A stretch of 64,000 nucleotides of DNA, from assembly GCA_021464245.1 (NCBI GenBank), contig JADCRB010000002.1:4283295-4347294 (forward strand), given 5' to 3'. Position numbers and translations under genes: made by a program. The notes beneath the pieces are model-generated. The model did no database searches and was not told the origin of the DNA. It saw only the letters and a program-made list of their open reading frames with translations. The stretch's first letter is position 1, and each line of letters starts with the position of its first letter. Positions 23,797 to 35,681 of the stretch are shown in pieces. The DNA comes from Carallia brachiata. Its lineage: Eukaryota > Streptophyta > Magnoliopsida > Malpighiales > Rhizophoraceae.

Positions 23797-25820
23797 CAGG
23801 GGTGTTCGTGGATGATATTAATTGGTTTTGAGTTATATTCGTATGCAATCTGTTGATGACAAATTTAACGATTCTTCATTCACACTTAATCTGTCAGCCT
23901 ACTCAATCCGTCCGGTCTAATCTATTAATAGTAGATTAAATTGGATTAATTTTGGCGAATTGTGTGCAATTAAAAAAAAATTCCAAAGACAACAAACACA
24001 AAATTAAGCTCTTGAAGCTACTGTATGTCCAAGAGATACTGTCTTCATGTGTAAACAAAACAAGTTTAATGTAAACAAAGCTAAATGAGACAAGAAGATT
24101 AGGAAACATGACGTACATATGATTATGAAGACTAAATTAAGCTATTGAAGCTATTGTATGTCCAAGAGCTATTGTCTTCATATGTACGTTGTATGAAGAC
24201 CCAACCTCCATCATCACATCTGCCGTCGTTGGTTCATTAAACATCTGCAGAGAAGAAGAAAAAAAACATAGCACCAGCCAGCACTTGTTTTTCAAGAGAG
24301 TCGAGCATTAGTTTTTTCAATGCTTTGCTATGGCACGTACTGCTCTTGGATCTATCGGTCAGGTCAGAGGTTAAAACCAAAAGACATTATTATATCATAA
24401 TTGTAATATAAACCACAATCATAATCCGGTCATTCAAGATCATTATAATTGGGGTCCACCTCCAACAAGAAGCAGAGCAGGAATACTGAAATGGAAAGCT
24501 TAACATATCATGATAGGCCATGGCAATCGTAATTCTTAGGAGTGCCATCATCAGTAATAAAAAAAAAATGCAGAGTGGGAATGAGAAGCACAAAGTATGG
24601 ATCACTCAATTAAACAATGTTGAATAGCTAATCACCAATCCAACAATAAGCCATCTTCACAGCCCCGAGTCCCCCATGTCCTAGATATCAATGGCAAACT
24701 CCAAGCACTCGAAGGCTTGAAAAAGAATTGTGAAAATTTGAGCCCACCCCACGAAGCATTGGTTTCAAGAATAGTATGTGGTTAGAAAAACAAAATCAAT
24801 ATTATTGTTTTTGTTTCACTAAAGGAACTGTTTAACAATTAACATCGCATCTTAACTCCATCTTTATTTTGAAGCAAATAAACAACTGAACACTAAAGAT
24901 TATTTAGAACCCCAAAAATCCCCTTCTTCAATTTAAAAAATTTAAAGAAATCAACATCAAAGATAATTTTAACGCTAAAAGTTCTGTTTTTAGCCTATTT
25001 GATATTAAAGAAACAAAAAATGTGAAGGAATGCAAAAACAAGAAAATAAAAAATTAAGGGGACGGGAAGTGTCAAACATAACCAAAATCAACATTGATAA
25101 TGAAAATAAACATAAACAGCAATCTCAATTCTCAAGAACATCTGCTTGGATTATGAAAATAAATGGAAAAGCTGAAATTAAAAGAAAACGGACCAACACA
25201 GAAGTGAAATTAAAGAAAATGGACTAACAGAACTCAAAGACATATGAAATCGGGAAAATAAAAGAAATAAATGGAAAAAAAAAAAAGGAAACGAAAGAAG
25301 AAATGACAATCATATGACTTAAAAGCTGAAATAAAAACCCTACAAATTGAAATCAATTGACATTGCTGGAGAGAGAGAGAGAAAGTTACCGGTGAGGACT
25401 TGAATGGCGAGATGGACAGAGACGCGAGACGGCCGAGACGGACAAGAAGGGATGGGTGGCGAAGAAGAGGGGGCGACGACGACAAAATAGGTAGGGTTTG
25501 CATTAAGGTGGGTACTAGGCCGCTTTACGAACAGAACACGAGTTTGGAAGACTCTAGAACAACATCAACATTAAGGGGGTGGCTTTGCGTTAAGGCTGCG
25601 GTTAGTTTTGCTTTTAGGTGGTTATTTTTTTAATATATATAGGTGGATTGAGTTGGATTGGGTGGATTTGAAAGTTCAATCCGCGCTCAATCGATTTTTA
25701 ACAGATTGAAAATTTTTAAAACTATAACCAATCCAGACCCCTGCAATTTGGATGGATACGAATTTGTACGGATCATATTGATCAGTTTTTAGAGAATTGG
25801 TCAATTTTTAAACAGTCTTA
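23797..25820. mobile_element. hAT-like DNA element, ~2.0 kb, no transposase seen
   Basis: Flanked by ATGAGAAG (23789-23796) and ACGAGAAG (25821-25828), an 8-bp direct repeat with one mismatch as expected for hAT elements. The empty site, AATGAGAAG directly followed by TGACCTC, is present at about 52992. The left end starts CAGGGGTGTTCGTGGAT, a form common in plant hAT elements; subterminal regions share AATCC-rich inverted motifs. Inside is a 130-bp-spaced duplication (23998-24060 and 24130-24190). Open frames near 25234-25633 resemble nothing I know. Confidence 0.65.
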
Positions 25821-25828
25821 ACGAGAAG

Positions 25829-27300
25829 TGACCTCATTTGACATGACCATATTCTTTAAAGTAGTAAAATTGCATACCCTTTCCTTAGTCGAGATCTAAA
25901 CCTGCTTTCATCATATCTTTAGCCCAACTGACCTTTTTGATTTTCACAATGTATAACAAGCGCAACTCTATTTCCCTTCCCTATGCTGGATCTTTTATAA
26001 AAATCATGAGACCATAATATTCTCTGCACCAGCTCTAAATTCTTTGCATCTTTTACACATAGTAAAATAGTAATTAAACTATCAAATGACTTGGGAAGTG
26101 AGGTAAGAAGGGTCTTACCTTTTTCTTAGATCTTTACACTGACCTTTTGCAATTGATCTAAAATGGTTTTGACAGTGTAGATGCATTCAATCAGATTTAC
26201 TCCTACTATCTTCAACTGTAGAGTTGTCACTTCAGATGTAGTTTGTTTGTCAAGCTTACGACTAGATAGAGACTTTCCAAATTTTGTAGAATCTAACTTC
26301 TAGAATAGTACTAACAATATTATTAACAATAAAGAGTCGAATCGTGCCGACACATCTTGATGTCCACTCTACTTACTCGTCATCTTTAGCTTTTACTGTC
26401 TTTCCCACCTTTCAAGGCAAGGTTGCTGCCAAGCCTTGTTGAGTGAGGATGTGCTTTACCTATCTTTACTAGAGAGTACAGCTTCCCTTTCCATCAAATT
26501 GATTCACAAAAAAATTGCATAGTATTCTTCGTCATTTGTATACGTCAAGAAAATTAAAAACTCTCTTGTAAACAAGCTGTAGCTTTGATACAATTGTTGG
26601 GAAACAAGGTGAAAAAGCAAGAATCGGAAACTCAATTTGAACTTGTACATATGTTGGTTAATTGCGTTAAATAGATTAAATAAACAAGATTAAAAGTATA
26701 TTGGGAGCACACACAAGATTCAAATGGTTTAGCAGCTACACAACTTCTATGGAGAAACAAGAGTCATTATTATGTGAACAGAATTGTACAAATGGTACAT
26801 TCATTTCTAAAAACAAAATCCGAAGCCAGAACCCGTATGTACACGCAAACTTAGGAAAATTCGCTGAGAGGTGAGAGGTGTGTTTGTTTCTTGTAAAATT
26901 ATAGGAAAAATTTTTATAGGTTTTTCGGATTTTGTTTTACGAAAAATATTTTACATAAGTAAAATTTGAGGAAAATTTTCAGATTTTTAGGTAAAATAAT
27001 TTCTCCTTTTTCAGAGTTGAAGTTATTTTCAGGAAAAATACAAACTGTGCTATAAGTAAGTGACAAAGAAAAATCATTATTTTCATTACAAATATTTTCC
27101 CCTGTAAATATTTTACAACTATAAATTATTTTATAGCAAACAAACGGACCCCAAGTTCTTTCACTTAATCTCTTTTTTACCTGTCTAACAAGCTCAACAA
27201 TAAAAATTGTCATGGCAGTTAAGGGAATCTAGAGCTAATTTTGTTTAGTTTATATCACTTTATTTTGGAAATTAACAGCTCTTTTGTAATTTGATATTTA
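25829..27300 (-). mobile_element. Ty1/copia relic (gag part plus 5-prime LTR)
   Basis: Minus strand: an LTR beginning TGTTGGG at 26595 on the plus strand and extending rightwards, with a primer-binding site at about 26581-26592 resembling the initiator-Met tRNA site (TGTATCAAAGC), then a degraded gag. The gag piece has the copia feature LTSLPKSFDSLI at about 26060-26110. It aligns with 52990-54390. It has a MITE at 26877-27152. No polymerase genes remain. Confidence 0.65.
26877..27152. mobile_element. MITE-like insertion, 276 bp, in the copia LTR
   Basis: Ends GGTGTGTTTGTTT and, inverted, GGGGTCCGTTTGTTT. The paralogous LTR near 54080-54090 lacks it. The terminal word GGTCCGTTTGTTT is shared with the element at 35682-37113, so they may be related. 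Target duplication is unclear. Confidence 0.55.
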
Positions 27301-27579
27301 ATTTAAATTTGGACATGTGAAAGCTATTTAATTGTCTAGTTTTATTAAAAAATTTATTAGACTATGAGCTGCATAATGAGAATGACTATTTCTATATACT
27401 ATTTTTTATTATTAGAACATAAAACTTTTAAAATAAATATCTAAATTTTAACTCTAGTAGAAGTGGTGCATGCAATTAAAAGAAAGGCTGCTGAAATTTA
27501 TCACATTTATTCACAAGAAAGCTCTGTCCCCCTTAGGTTTATTATACATTGATTTCTTGGCACTCTCCTCCGGCCTCTT
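27301..27579. other. Intergenic, nothing recognised
   Basis: AT-rich interval between the copia relic and the LINE RNase H relic. No feature I can support. Confidence 0.4.
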
Positions 27580-27960
27580 TTTTGAAAATTAATGTAAATG
27601 GATGTGCGAAGGGTTCTCCTAGTGTCTCTGGCTTTGTGGGGCTAGCGAGGGATGATAGGGGATATGGTGTTTTTGCTTTTATGGCTTCTATGGAATTACC
27701 ATGCCAATCGTTGGGGAGCAGTTGACTATCTCATGGGCTCTTTGGTTGGTGTGGGAGAGGGGCTACCGGAAAGTAATTATGGAAACTGATTCTTTAGCAG
27801 CATTGCACAAGTTAACTAAAGGGTATTTAGAGTATTGACTTTTATCGTCTGATCTTATCTGAGAGTTCTTATTATTTAAAATGTATATAGGAGTGTCGTT
27901 TACAGCATACACTATGGAAAGGTAATGCCTGTGCATTGGCGACGTTGGTCAATCCAATAG
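27580..27960 (+). pseudogene. LINE RNase H-domain relic abutting the TMK gene
   Basis: Plus strand reads FLKINVNGCAKG, then GLARDDRGYG, then GYRKVIMETDS, and after frameshifts [11 protein letters not shown]. This is the order of the plant LINE-associated RNase H domain (Asp of NVDG, Glu, Asp of ESDS, and the terminal GNxxADxLA). Stops interrupt it. It overlaps the place where the TMK coding tail should be, read from the opposite strand. Confidence 0.7.
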
Positions 27961-30900
27961 ATGTCATCAGAATCTGGTTCAGCTGGTTTCCATAGCTCAA
28001 CGAAAGACGAAAGGACATTGACAACGTGACTCATGTCAGGCCGCTGGTGTGGCTTTCTTCCAGTACAATGGCCGGCTAGTTCTGCAACTGTGCTTACGCT
28101 AGCAAGGGTTTCCTCGTTGAGCTCGATTTCTGGATCAATAACCTTTTGGAATGTATCCTTGTTGATGTACATCCTACGGAACCAGGTGACAAGGTGTAAG
28201 CTGTCTTCAGGCAGAGTTTCATCAAGTGCTTTCCTTCCCGAGATCATCTCCATGAGTATGACTCCAAAGCTAAACACATCGACTTTGGTAGTTGCTCGTC
28301 CAGTAACTGCAAAGCCATGCAAAGACTTTACATACGACATTGAGAACTTGTCTACACTATAAGTGGAAACAACAAACAAACCAATTAGTTTATCATTTGA
28401 AGAATGAAAACTTATTTGCAATTTTAACCAAAGCAGAGGAGAACCATGCTTTCATTCGAATGTTGAGCTGCCAATATACAAAGGAAAAAAAAAAAAAACA
28501 CTAAAAGGGAACTTTGGTCTGCTGTCCCACACTTCATTATTCTGCTCATGCTTTTTACTTCAATAAATTATGCCCTCTCACAACAAGATGCTGACTAGCT
28601 GCCAACAATTAAAACTAAAATTTAAGATCTCTCCCCCCCCCCCCCCCCCCCCCCCAACCTATGAGTCTAAAATTGCAATGCTCAAATCTTATTCACGTTA
28701 CCTGCATATTCTGGTGCGAGATACCCAAAAGTGCCAGCTAGTCTGGTTTCAACTGAGGCTTTCCCTTCTGGAGCAAGACGAACCAGTCCGAAATCTGCAA
28801 CTTTGGCCCGCATATCATCTCCAAGCAGGATGTTGGAAGGTTTGAGATCCCGGTGAATGAAACTTTGATGAGCTAGGGTGTGCAGATATTCTACTCCTCT
28901 GGCTACATCCAAGGCAATGGACAGCCTTCTAGTCCATTCCAGTGGCTTCAATCCCTCCTCCTTCCAATTAAAGAGAAACCTACTAAGTGTCCCCTGAGGC
29001 ATATATTCATAAATGAGAAGCTTTTCATTTCCATCCAAGCAATGTCCGAGCAGTGCAACCAGATGTCGGTGCCGGACTTTGGTAAGCACCGCAATCTCTG
29101 ATTTGAACTCCGCCAGACCCTTCTCAAGCATAACTCCTGATTCCATCCTTTTTACTGCAATTTTCGTTCCATCATGCAATTCCCCCTTGTAAACAGTACC
29201 AAAACCACCCCTACCAAGAATATTTTGCTCACTGAAAGATTAGTCACATTTCTCAAAAATTGAATTGAAATCACCATATTTCCATTCTCAACCACGTGGA
29301 TGTCAGTGGGTCCAGTATCTTTGTAACTCTCAGGTCTTCCAAACTCACTTGGTCCAGCGACAGAAACTTTCACAGCATCCCGATCCCCAGAATGACGAGG
29401 ATGAATGATCACCATATTACGACTCAGAACCTTACCGTATCGCTTCTGTTTCCTAACAAAGAGGCAGACACCCAATCCCACAACAAATAACCCACAAATA
29501 CCACCTACAACAGAGCCCACGACCTTTACCGTGGTAGAACTCTTATTACCACTTCCATCAGAGCCACTGGACCCACCACCATCACCTCCTGGAGAAGAGG
29601 GTGTGCCAGGAGATGCAAGCGTACCAGGAGGAGGGGCGTTCTTCCCAATATTGGGGTTTCCATCAGTTATCACTTGCACATTTTGTTTGAAGCTAGGTAT
29701 TTTCCCATAGAGGTTATTATTCGACACATCTAATTGAGTAAGGCTCAACAAATTTGTAAGATCAGTTGGTATTGTCCCACTAATATTGTTGTTTGACAAA
29801 ATCAATTTCTGCAATGAAGGAATTGATGAAAAATTTGCAGAAATGGTACCAGTAAGTGCCATTTTCTGAAAGTTAATCACGGTAATGTTCCCTCCAGAAC
29901 AGGTAATCCCAATCCACCCGGCACAAGGGTCATTCCCATCCCAATTGCGAGCGAAACTGACCGGATATCCAAAATCTTTCAGAATGGATAACAAAACGTT
30001 AACACGAGAATCACAAGCAACACCAGGATTAGACAAGCAAAAGCTATTAGACCCAGCATTCATATCCACGCCAACATAGGAGGAAATTTCGGCGTTGGTC
30101 CCTGAAGCAAATTGTTAGTCAAATTAACAATCTCAAGACTTGGAAGTACAACCAACGAAGCCGGAACAACACCAGTGAACTGATATCCCACAAATCCAAA
30201 TCCTGCAATCCACTAGACGAACTAAAATCCGGTAGGGACCCGTAAACTGATTCCCTTGCAACCAAACCTGTGTCAAACCAGTCATGTTCTGCAACACAGC
30301 AATTGTCCCATTAAGCCTAGAATCACTCTTCTGTCCATCCAACCATAAAGTCCGGAGATTCTCAAACCCCGAAAAGCTCGACGGAATCCCACCCACCAAA
30401 TAATTAAACGACAAATGCAAATTCTGCAAACTAGGAAATGTACTACTGTTAAAGAAAGCAGGGATAGTGCCAGTCAAATTAGCAACATTGGCGGAGAAAT
30501 TGCTCAACTGGGTGGCATCCGTGAGACTCTCCGGTATCTGCCACGCCTGATATGGATTATCACCAATATCCACATTTGACAAAGAGCTCATTCCTCGAAG
30601 AAATCGGAGGGAACTGAATTGAACTGATTATCATCAAGAAAAACAGTCTGCAATTGCTTAACCCGGATAGACTCGGAACCGGACCCGTCAAGTTATTGTA
30701 CATTACCTCAAAACCTGCAATTCGCTGAGGGTGTTGAGTTCCGGAGGGAGGGTCCCCGTCAGTCCCTGCCTGCCGATTTGGATCCGGGTCACCCGGTTAT
30801 TCTCGCAATTCACGTGCTCCCACTGACATGGGTTGGTCCCAGACCACCCGAGGCTCGTTGGGTTGCCGAGACCGTCTCGGAGTTTGACCATTACCGCCGC

Positions 30901-31008
30901 GTCTCCGCTGCTGCTTAGCTGGGAAGTGACCGGAAAAAGGATAAACACATGTATAAAGAAGATAAAAACTTGAAGAAGACCCATTTGGAGTTTCTTCAGC
31001 TTTTGCAT
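27960..31008 (-). pseudogene. TMK-type LRR receptor-like kinase, frameshifted and tail-truncated
   Basis: Start ATG at 31006-31008, then a signal peptide (hydrophobic GLLQVFIFFIHVFILF), leucine-rich repeats, a Gly-Pro-rich juxtamembrane stretch, one membrane segment near 29480-29530 and a kinase domain. Two exons: 28702-31008 and about 27960-28306; the 395-bp intron has GT/AG borders. The kinase core has [21 protein letters not shown] and GYLAPEYA. In the family these are plasma-membrane kinases tied to auxin and growth signalling. Single bases appear to be missing at about 30695, 30650, 30600, 30238, 30200, 30085 and 29245, each breaking the frame. The C-terminal tail ends at about DSDDIYWID and runs into LINE sequence; some 60 family residues are absent. 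Either a young pseudogene or a sequence with indel errors plus a real tail loss. Confidence 0.8.
28633..28655. repeat. Run of 23 C in the TMK intron
   Basis: Plus-strand poly-C within intron 28307-28701. It reads as poly-G in the transcript. Lengths of such runs are often unreliable in assemblies. Confidence 0.8.
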
Positions 31009-33307
31009 GTTTTTTGCTAAATTTTGGAAATGGGATTTTGTTTTTGAGGTTTACAAGGAAGTGGGAAAGAGAAATGAAAATGGGTTTTTTCTTTTCGGAA
31101 CCTTTATTTTGTTCTTTCTTTCTTCCTGTACTGCATTTTCCGGAAGACAAACAAATAAAAGCCTGTTTAAGTCACTTATTATTATTATTATTATTATTAT
31201 TAATTTTTATTTATTATTATTAATTATTAACAAAATTAATAAAATATTTAATTAATTTTATACTTACTGTTATCGTTGAATAATAAAATATTTAATTTAG
31301 ATATCTAATTTATATGCATATATTATATTAAAAATTTTATTTTTATATGTTATAATTTTATATTTTTAAAATAATATTTTATAAATAATATTATTAATTG
31401 TTTTACTTAATTTTTTTATAAATATCAATATTAAAGGAAATTGAAGTAACAAAAATATTATTTAAGAATAGTTAAAAAAAATTATTAAAGTTATATATAT
31501 ACTAATAAAATAAATTAACATATCTAATTTATGTATTAAGTAAAAAATAATAAAATTATGTAAATATATTTTAAGAATAATTTAATTTATATAAATTATT
31601 ATTAATATTAAAAAATAAAAAAAATCTAAAAAATAATAAAAAATATTTTAAAATTATTTTCCAATTAACAATAATTAAAAAATTAAATAAAAAATAATAA
31701 AATTAAACAATAATATCAAAATATTTATCAAACACTTATTACATCTTTTAAATAGACAGAGGGCGTGTGGAATTTGTAAAGGGTGTTGACTGTGGGCACT
31801 GGTCTAAGGAGAGAATGCTGATTGGCAGAGGAAACGGCGAAGATTGATGGAGATGACGATAGAGACATAGACAGAAAGAGAGAGAGTGAGTGACTTTTGT
31901 GAGTGATTTTGTTGCTTTTGTTTAGCGGGAAATCCGTATGGGACCCACAATTTGTGGGGTCCAACTAACCAGCTGCCATGCCAGCCTCTACACGTAAGGC
32001 GAGGGGAATGTGATTTTTGATTGGGAAATACTTGGGTTACATGCAGATTTTGGTTGGACTCTACTATATAGGTGTATTAAAAAATTTATTATCTTGTAAT
32101 ATATTATAATAATTAATATATTTTATATTATTATAATAATAAAATATAAATTAAAAAATAATTATATTTTTTATTATATATTTTATTATGATATAAAATA
32201 TATTAATTTTTATAATATAATTATTTCGTAAGATAAAATCATATATGCAATAATATTTTCTGCTTAATTATATAAAAATCTTTCTGTAATAGATTAACAT
32301 TTGGAAAAAAAAAATAGGAGAAGAAAAAAAGAGAGCTAAGAAAATAAGGAAGAATGTAAGTTTTAGGAAAAGAAAATTTTCAATATTTTATCGTGTTTGA
32401 GAAAAGTAATGGTAGAAAAGACAAGTAAAAATTTCTTATTTGAAAAAAGTGTAAAGTGAAATAGAAAAAATAATATATATAAAAATATTAATTTTACCTT
32501 CAAAAAAATATTATATATAATATTACAAATATTTAATTTATAAAGTATATGAAATATTTGTATAAAAATAGTCTAATAAATTTATAATATTTGAACAATT
32601 TTAATAAATAAATAAATAAGAAGTGTTTTGTTGGCTTCGTTTAGGTAATTTTAAAGTAACAATAAAACATTATTAGTCATCAAATAATTAAATTTATAAA
32701 AAATTAATTAATTAACTGTTAGATGTCATTAAATAAAATTATATTATTAATTGTTATTATTCGTTTAAAATCATGGGTGTTACTATTGAGAAAACAGATT
32801 AATTTATATAATAATAGCATAAAAATATTTAATAATGAATTTGCCGTTTGAATGTTCGTAAATAGTTATTTGTATTTGTAAATAACTTAGCAACCAAAAC
32901 TTGGAATTGGTAAGACTACATTACATATACAGCTGGTTCATTCCAGTGTTTGGAATTGGAAAGGTCCAATTGACAGTTTGATTATTTAAAGTAGTAATTC
33001 AGTAGTAAGTCGGTAAATTTATTCTTACATTAGTTTAAATTTGAATTTTATTGCTGTCGTTTTCTTCACAAAGTGGATAAATTTATATAGCACGGTATTT
33101 AATTCAACACTCATTAACACTGAAGTCAGACATGAGGAGACCCATTGAGCTTCATTAGTATTTAGATAATGAGTTTTTTTCTTTAGAAGAGATTGAATGA
33201 AACGTAACAAGTAATTCTCAATTTCGATCTAAAAATCTAATAATTTATATACTGATGATGTAATATATTTTTTTGGTCAAAAAAATTTTTTGACAAGGTT
33301 TGTGATA
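31009..33307. other. Upstream region of the TMK gene, AT-rich
   Basis: Holds an ATT microsatellite at 31181-31204, a GA-rich run near 31878-31891, and a long AT-rich tract from 31260 to 31700. An inverted AT-rich repeat at about 32070-32240 may be a small MITE. The promoter of the TMK gene should lie in the first few hundred bases, but I cannot fix a TATA box with confidence. Confidence 0.5.
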
Positions 33308-33807
33308 AGGATAAGTATTTTTTTGTTCTTAAACCTTTAGATTTTTTTACGTTTGAATTCTAAACTTTTTTGATATTTTATTTGAGTTTTAAACCTTTTG
33401 ATTTCTTACTACATCAGTCCTTTAAATTACAAAAAGTAGTCAATCCATTAATAAATGAGTTTAATTTAATAAAAATCATTTAAAAAAAGTTAAATACATG
33501 TATTAAATATTTTTTTATCAACAAAATATGCATATTAAATATTTTTTTAATTAACAAATATACGAATTAAATAGGTAACATGCATATTTTTTATAGAAAA
33601 GACATTCAATTCATATATTTAATCTTTTTTTAAATAATTTTTTGTAAAGTTAAAATCATTTTTTAATAGATTGATCATTTTTGTTAAACAGAGGGACTAA
33701 TTTAGTAGAAAATCAAAAGGTTTAGGATTCAGATGAAATATCAAAAAGGTTTAGAACTCAAACGTAAAAAAACTTAAAGGTTTAGGACAAAAAAATTACA
33801 TATCTTG
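33308..33807. mobile_element. MULE-like element with long terminal inverted repeats, 500 bp
   Basis: Flanked by a perfect 9-bp direct repeat, TTTGTGATA, at 33299-33307 and 33808-33816. The first and last ~110 bases are inverted copies of each other, including AAACCTTTAG, TTTTTTTACGTTTGA and CCTTTTGATTT. Long inverted ends and a 9-bp target duplication are the Mutator signature. No coding seen, so non-autonomous. Confidence 0.75.
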
Positions 33808-34129
33808 TTTGTGATATGAGCAAACCTTTTTAATGTCGTTTGTCTACAGTCTACTTACTTTTTTTTAAAAAAAAATAAAAGAGTTTACAAATTTATCTAG
33901 ATTGTTAAAAAATTGTGAGAAAAAAATTATGAAAAAATAAAATTGTTTAGAATAAAAAAATGTGAGAAAAATAAAAAGAAAAAAAAATAATAAGTTATGA
34001 GAAAAAATAAAATTTATTATTTAGATTAAAAAAATTATAAAAAATATAATACAATAATACAATAATAATAATATTTTTATTAAATTTTTTAATTATTTTT
34101 TATCAATTCTTTCAAATTAACCAACGTTT

Positions 34130-34520
34130 GACTGAAAATAAAATTATAAACGTCCAAGTCTTTACAAGAATTTTTTTTTTTCTAAAGCATCGTTTGACTG
34201 CAGCATTTGTACTAGTCGACCATTACGAAATGTCTGCAACTTTTTCAGGTTTTTGTTTTCCAGTCTCGTCGCGTTGGTCTGACCATAGGTTGGGGTCGAG
34301 CCGACCAAGTAAAATTTTATGAATCTTTTTGCACTCTGCAGCTTAAAAACCTTTTCGGCGTCCCGATGACTGGTTTGGTTGACTAACTCAAAATTTCTAC
34401 AATTTTTTCTGCTTCTCTTCTGTTTTCGTACGTTGCCCATTTGATATGCTCAGTCGGCTGGTCCAAATTTCTACCAAGTTTGAGCCGCTTCGATTATTTC
34501 CATCTTTCTTTGAAATCTAA
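34130..34520 (-). repeat. Inverted fragment of the intron-type copia LTR
   Basis: On the minus strand this aligns loosely with 8290-8640 and 47890-48160 (GAAAACAGAAGAGAAGC, TTTTTAAGCTGCAGA, GTCGACTAGTACAAATGC). It is opposite in orientation to the other copies and close to the piece at 35130-35560. Confidence 0.45.
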
Positions 34521-35129
34521 TATTTCATTCAATACCTCTCTAAAAATAAAAATTAACATAAACTAAAAAATCTTTAAAATTGATTAACTCAGTTTAAATT
34601 TGAAATTCAAAGATCTTACCGATATAGGATGAATAAAATGATACATAACTGTATATCAATAAAATGATGCTATCAATCAATCACCCAAATATGAAAGATA
34701 ATGTGAACAAAATTAATATTAATCAAGTATGACGAACACACAGACTCAAAAAAAATAAAAGCATGAAGAACACACCAAACTATGATGAATATCACAGATG
34801 ATCCTATTCTAAAACATATTTGACTCGTCCTATATGGCAACAGAAAGAAAATCAAAGTTGCCTATATTGAGAATGAATTTGGATTTTGGACCATTGAATT
34901 CAATATGAAAACTTTAAATGGATGTCCATCTTTTATATCGTCACAATTACGTTTGATGGATTTTTCATAGAAAGTTTTGCTGAAAAGTGCTTTTTATCTT
35001 TTGTGGAACTTAATTGAAACAATTAGAAATGTCTCCATTTCTTTTTATTGTTTTCGAAAATTTTCTCACAAAAAAGATGATTTGGTCCATAAGGTTTAAT
35101 AATAATTGAAGAACAATAAACTTAATGAA

Positions 35130-35560
35130 AAAGCTAAGGTTGAGCGAGACAGGTGTGAAAGAGGAGTGCTTTAATGACAGGTGTTAGAGCATGAGTCTCT
35201 AATTGTTGTGGGTAACCATTGTGTTCTTCTGCAAAGGTTTCATGGAAGTTTGGGATTCAAGGTCAAGGAATCGAGTATAAAGAGTTATCTTTACTCTATA
35301 AAAGAAGATGAGATTAATAGATTGAACTCTCCAAAAAGAAATTTCGAGAAGTGGATACCAGCGCGCAATTTGAGTCGAATCACTATAAATTCTTATACAC
35401 TCTCTTCTTCTCTATCTTTCCTTTATTTTCTACCATTTAGATTTATTCATGTTGCTTGCTTTATATTCGTAAATTGTTTAGTTTGTGTTTGGAGTTAAGT
35501 TTGAACCAACGTCGAGTGATCTAGCCAGTTAGACCCAATTCATCCCTTTTTTTGGTTGCT
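35130..35560 (+). repeat. Copia LTR 3-prime part, AKR copy D intron 3
   Basis: Aligns with 9100-9330 and 48580-48930, including GTCTCTAATTGTTG, AAGAAGATGAGATTA and AATTCATCC. It lies next to exon 3 of copy D as the others do next to theirs, so the LTR predates the AKR duplications. Confidence 0.6.
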
Positions 35561-35681
35561 TAAGTACTTGAGCTATTGTCTTACCACTTGCATTGGCTAT
35601 TTCTTTCAGTACATCACTTTCCAACACTCGATTGTTTCCCCAAAATATTTGTTTGCCTCTTAGTGGAGAGTAAGCTATTAA

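Noticed and set aside
25234..25633. Open frames on both strands as a small gene
   Set aside because: Low-complexity Arg- or Ser-rich translations from a purine-rich tract inside a hAT-like element; no domain and no splice signals.
28633..28655. Run of 23 C as a possible G-quadruplex control element in the TMK intron
   Set aside because: A single homopolymer of this kind is often a polymerase or assembly artefact and there is no supporting context.
31007..31255. Open frame upstream of the TMK gene on the plus strand
   Set aside because: Overlaps the TMK start region and then reads an ATT microsatellite as isoleucines; a shadow.
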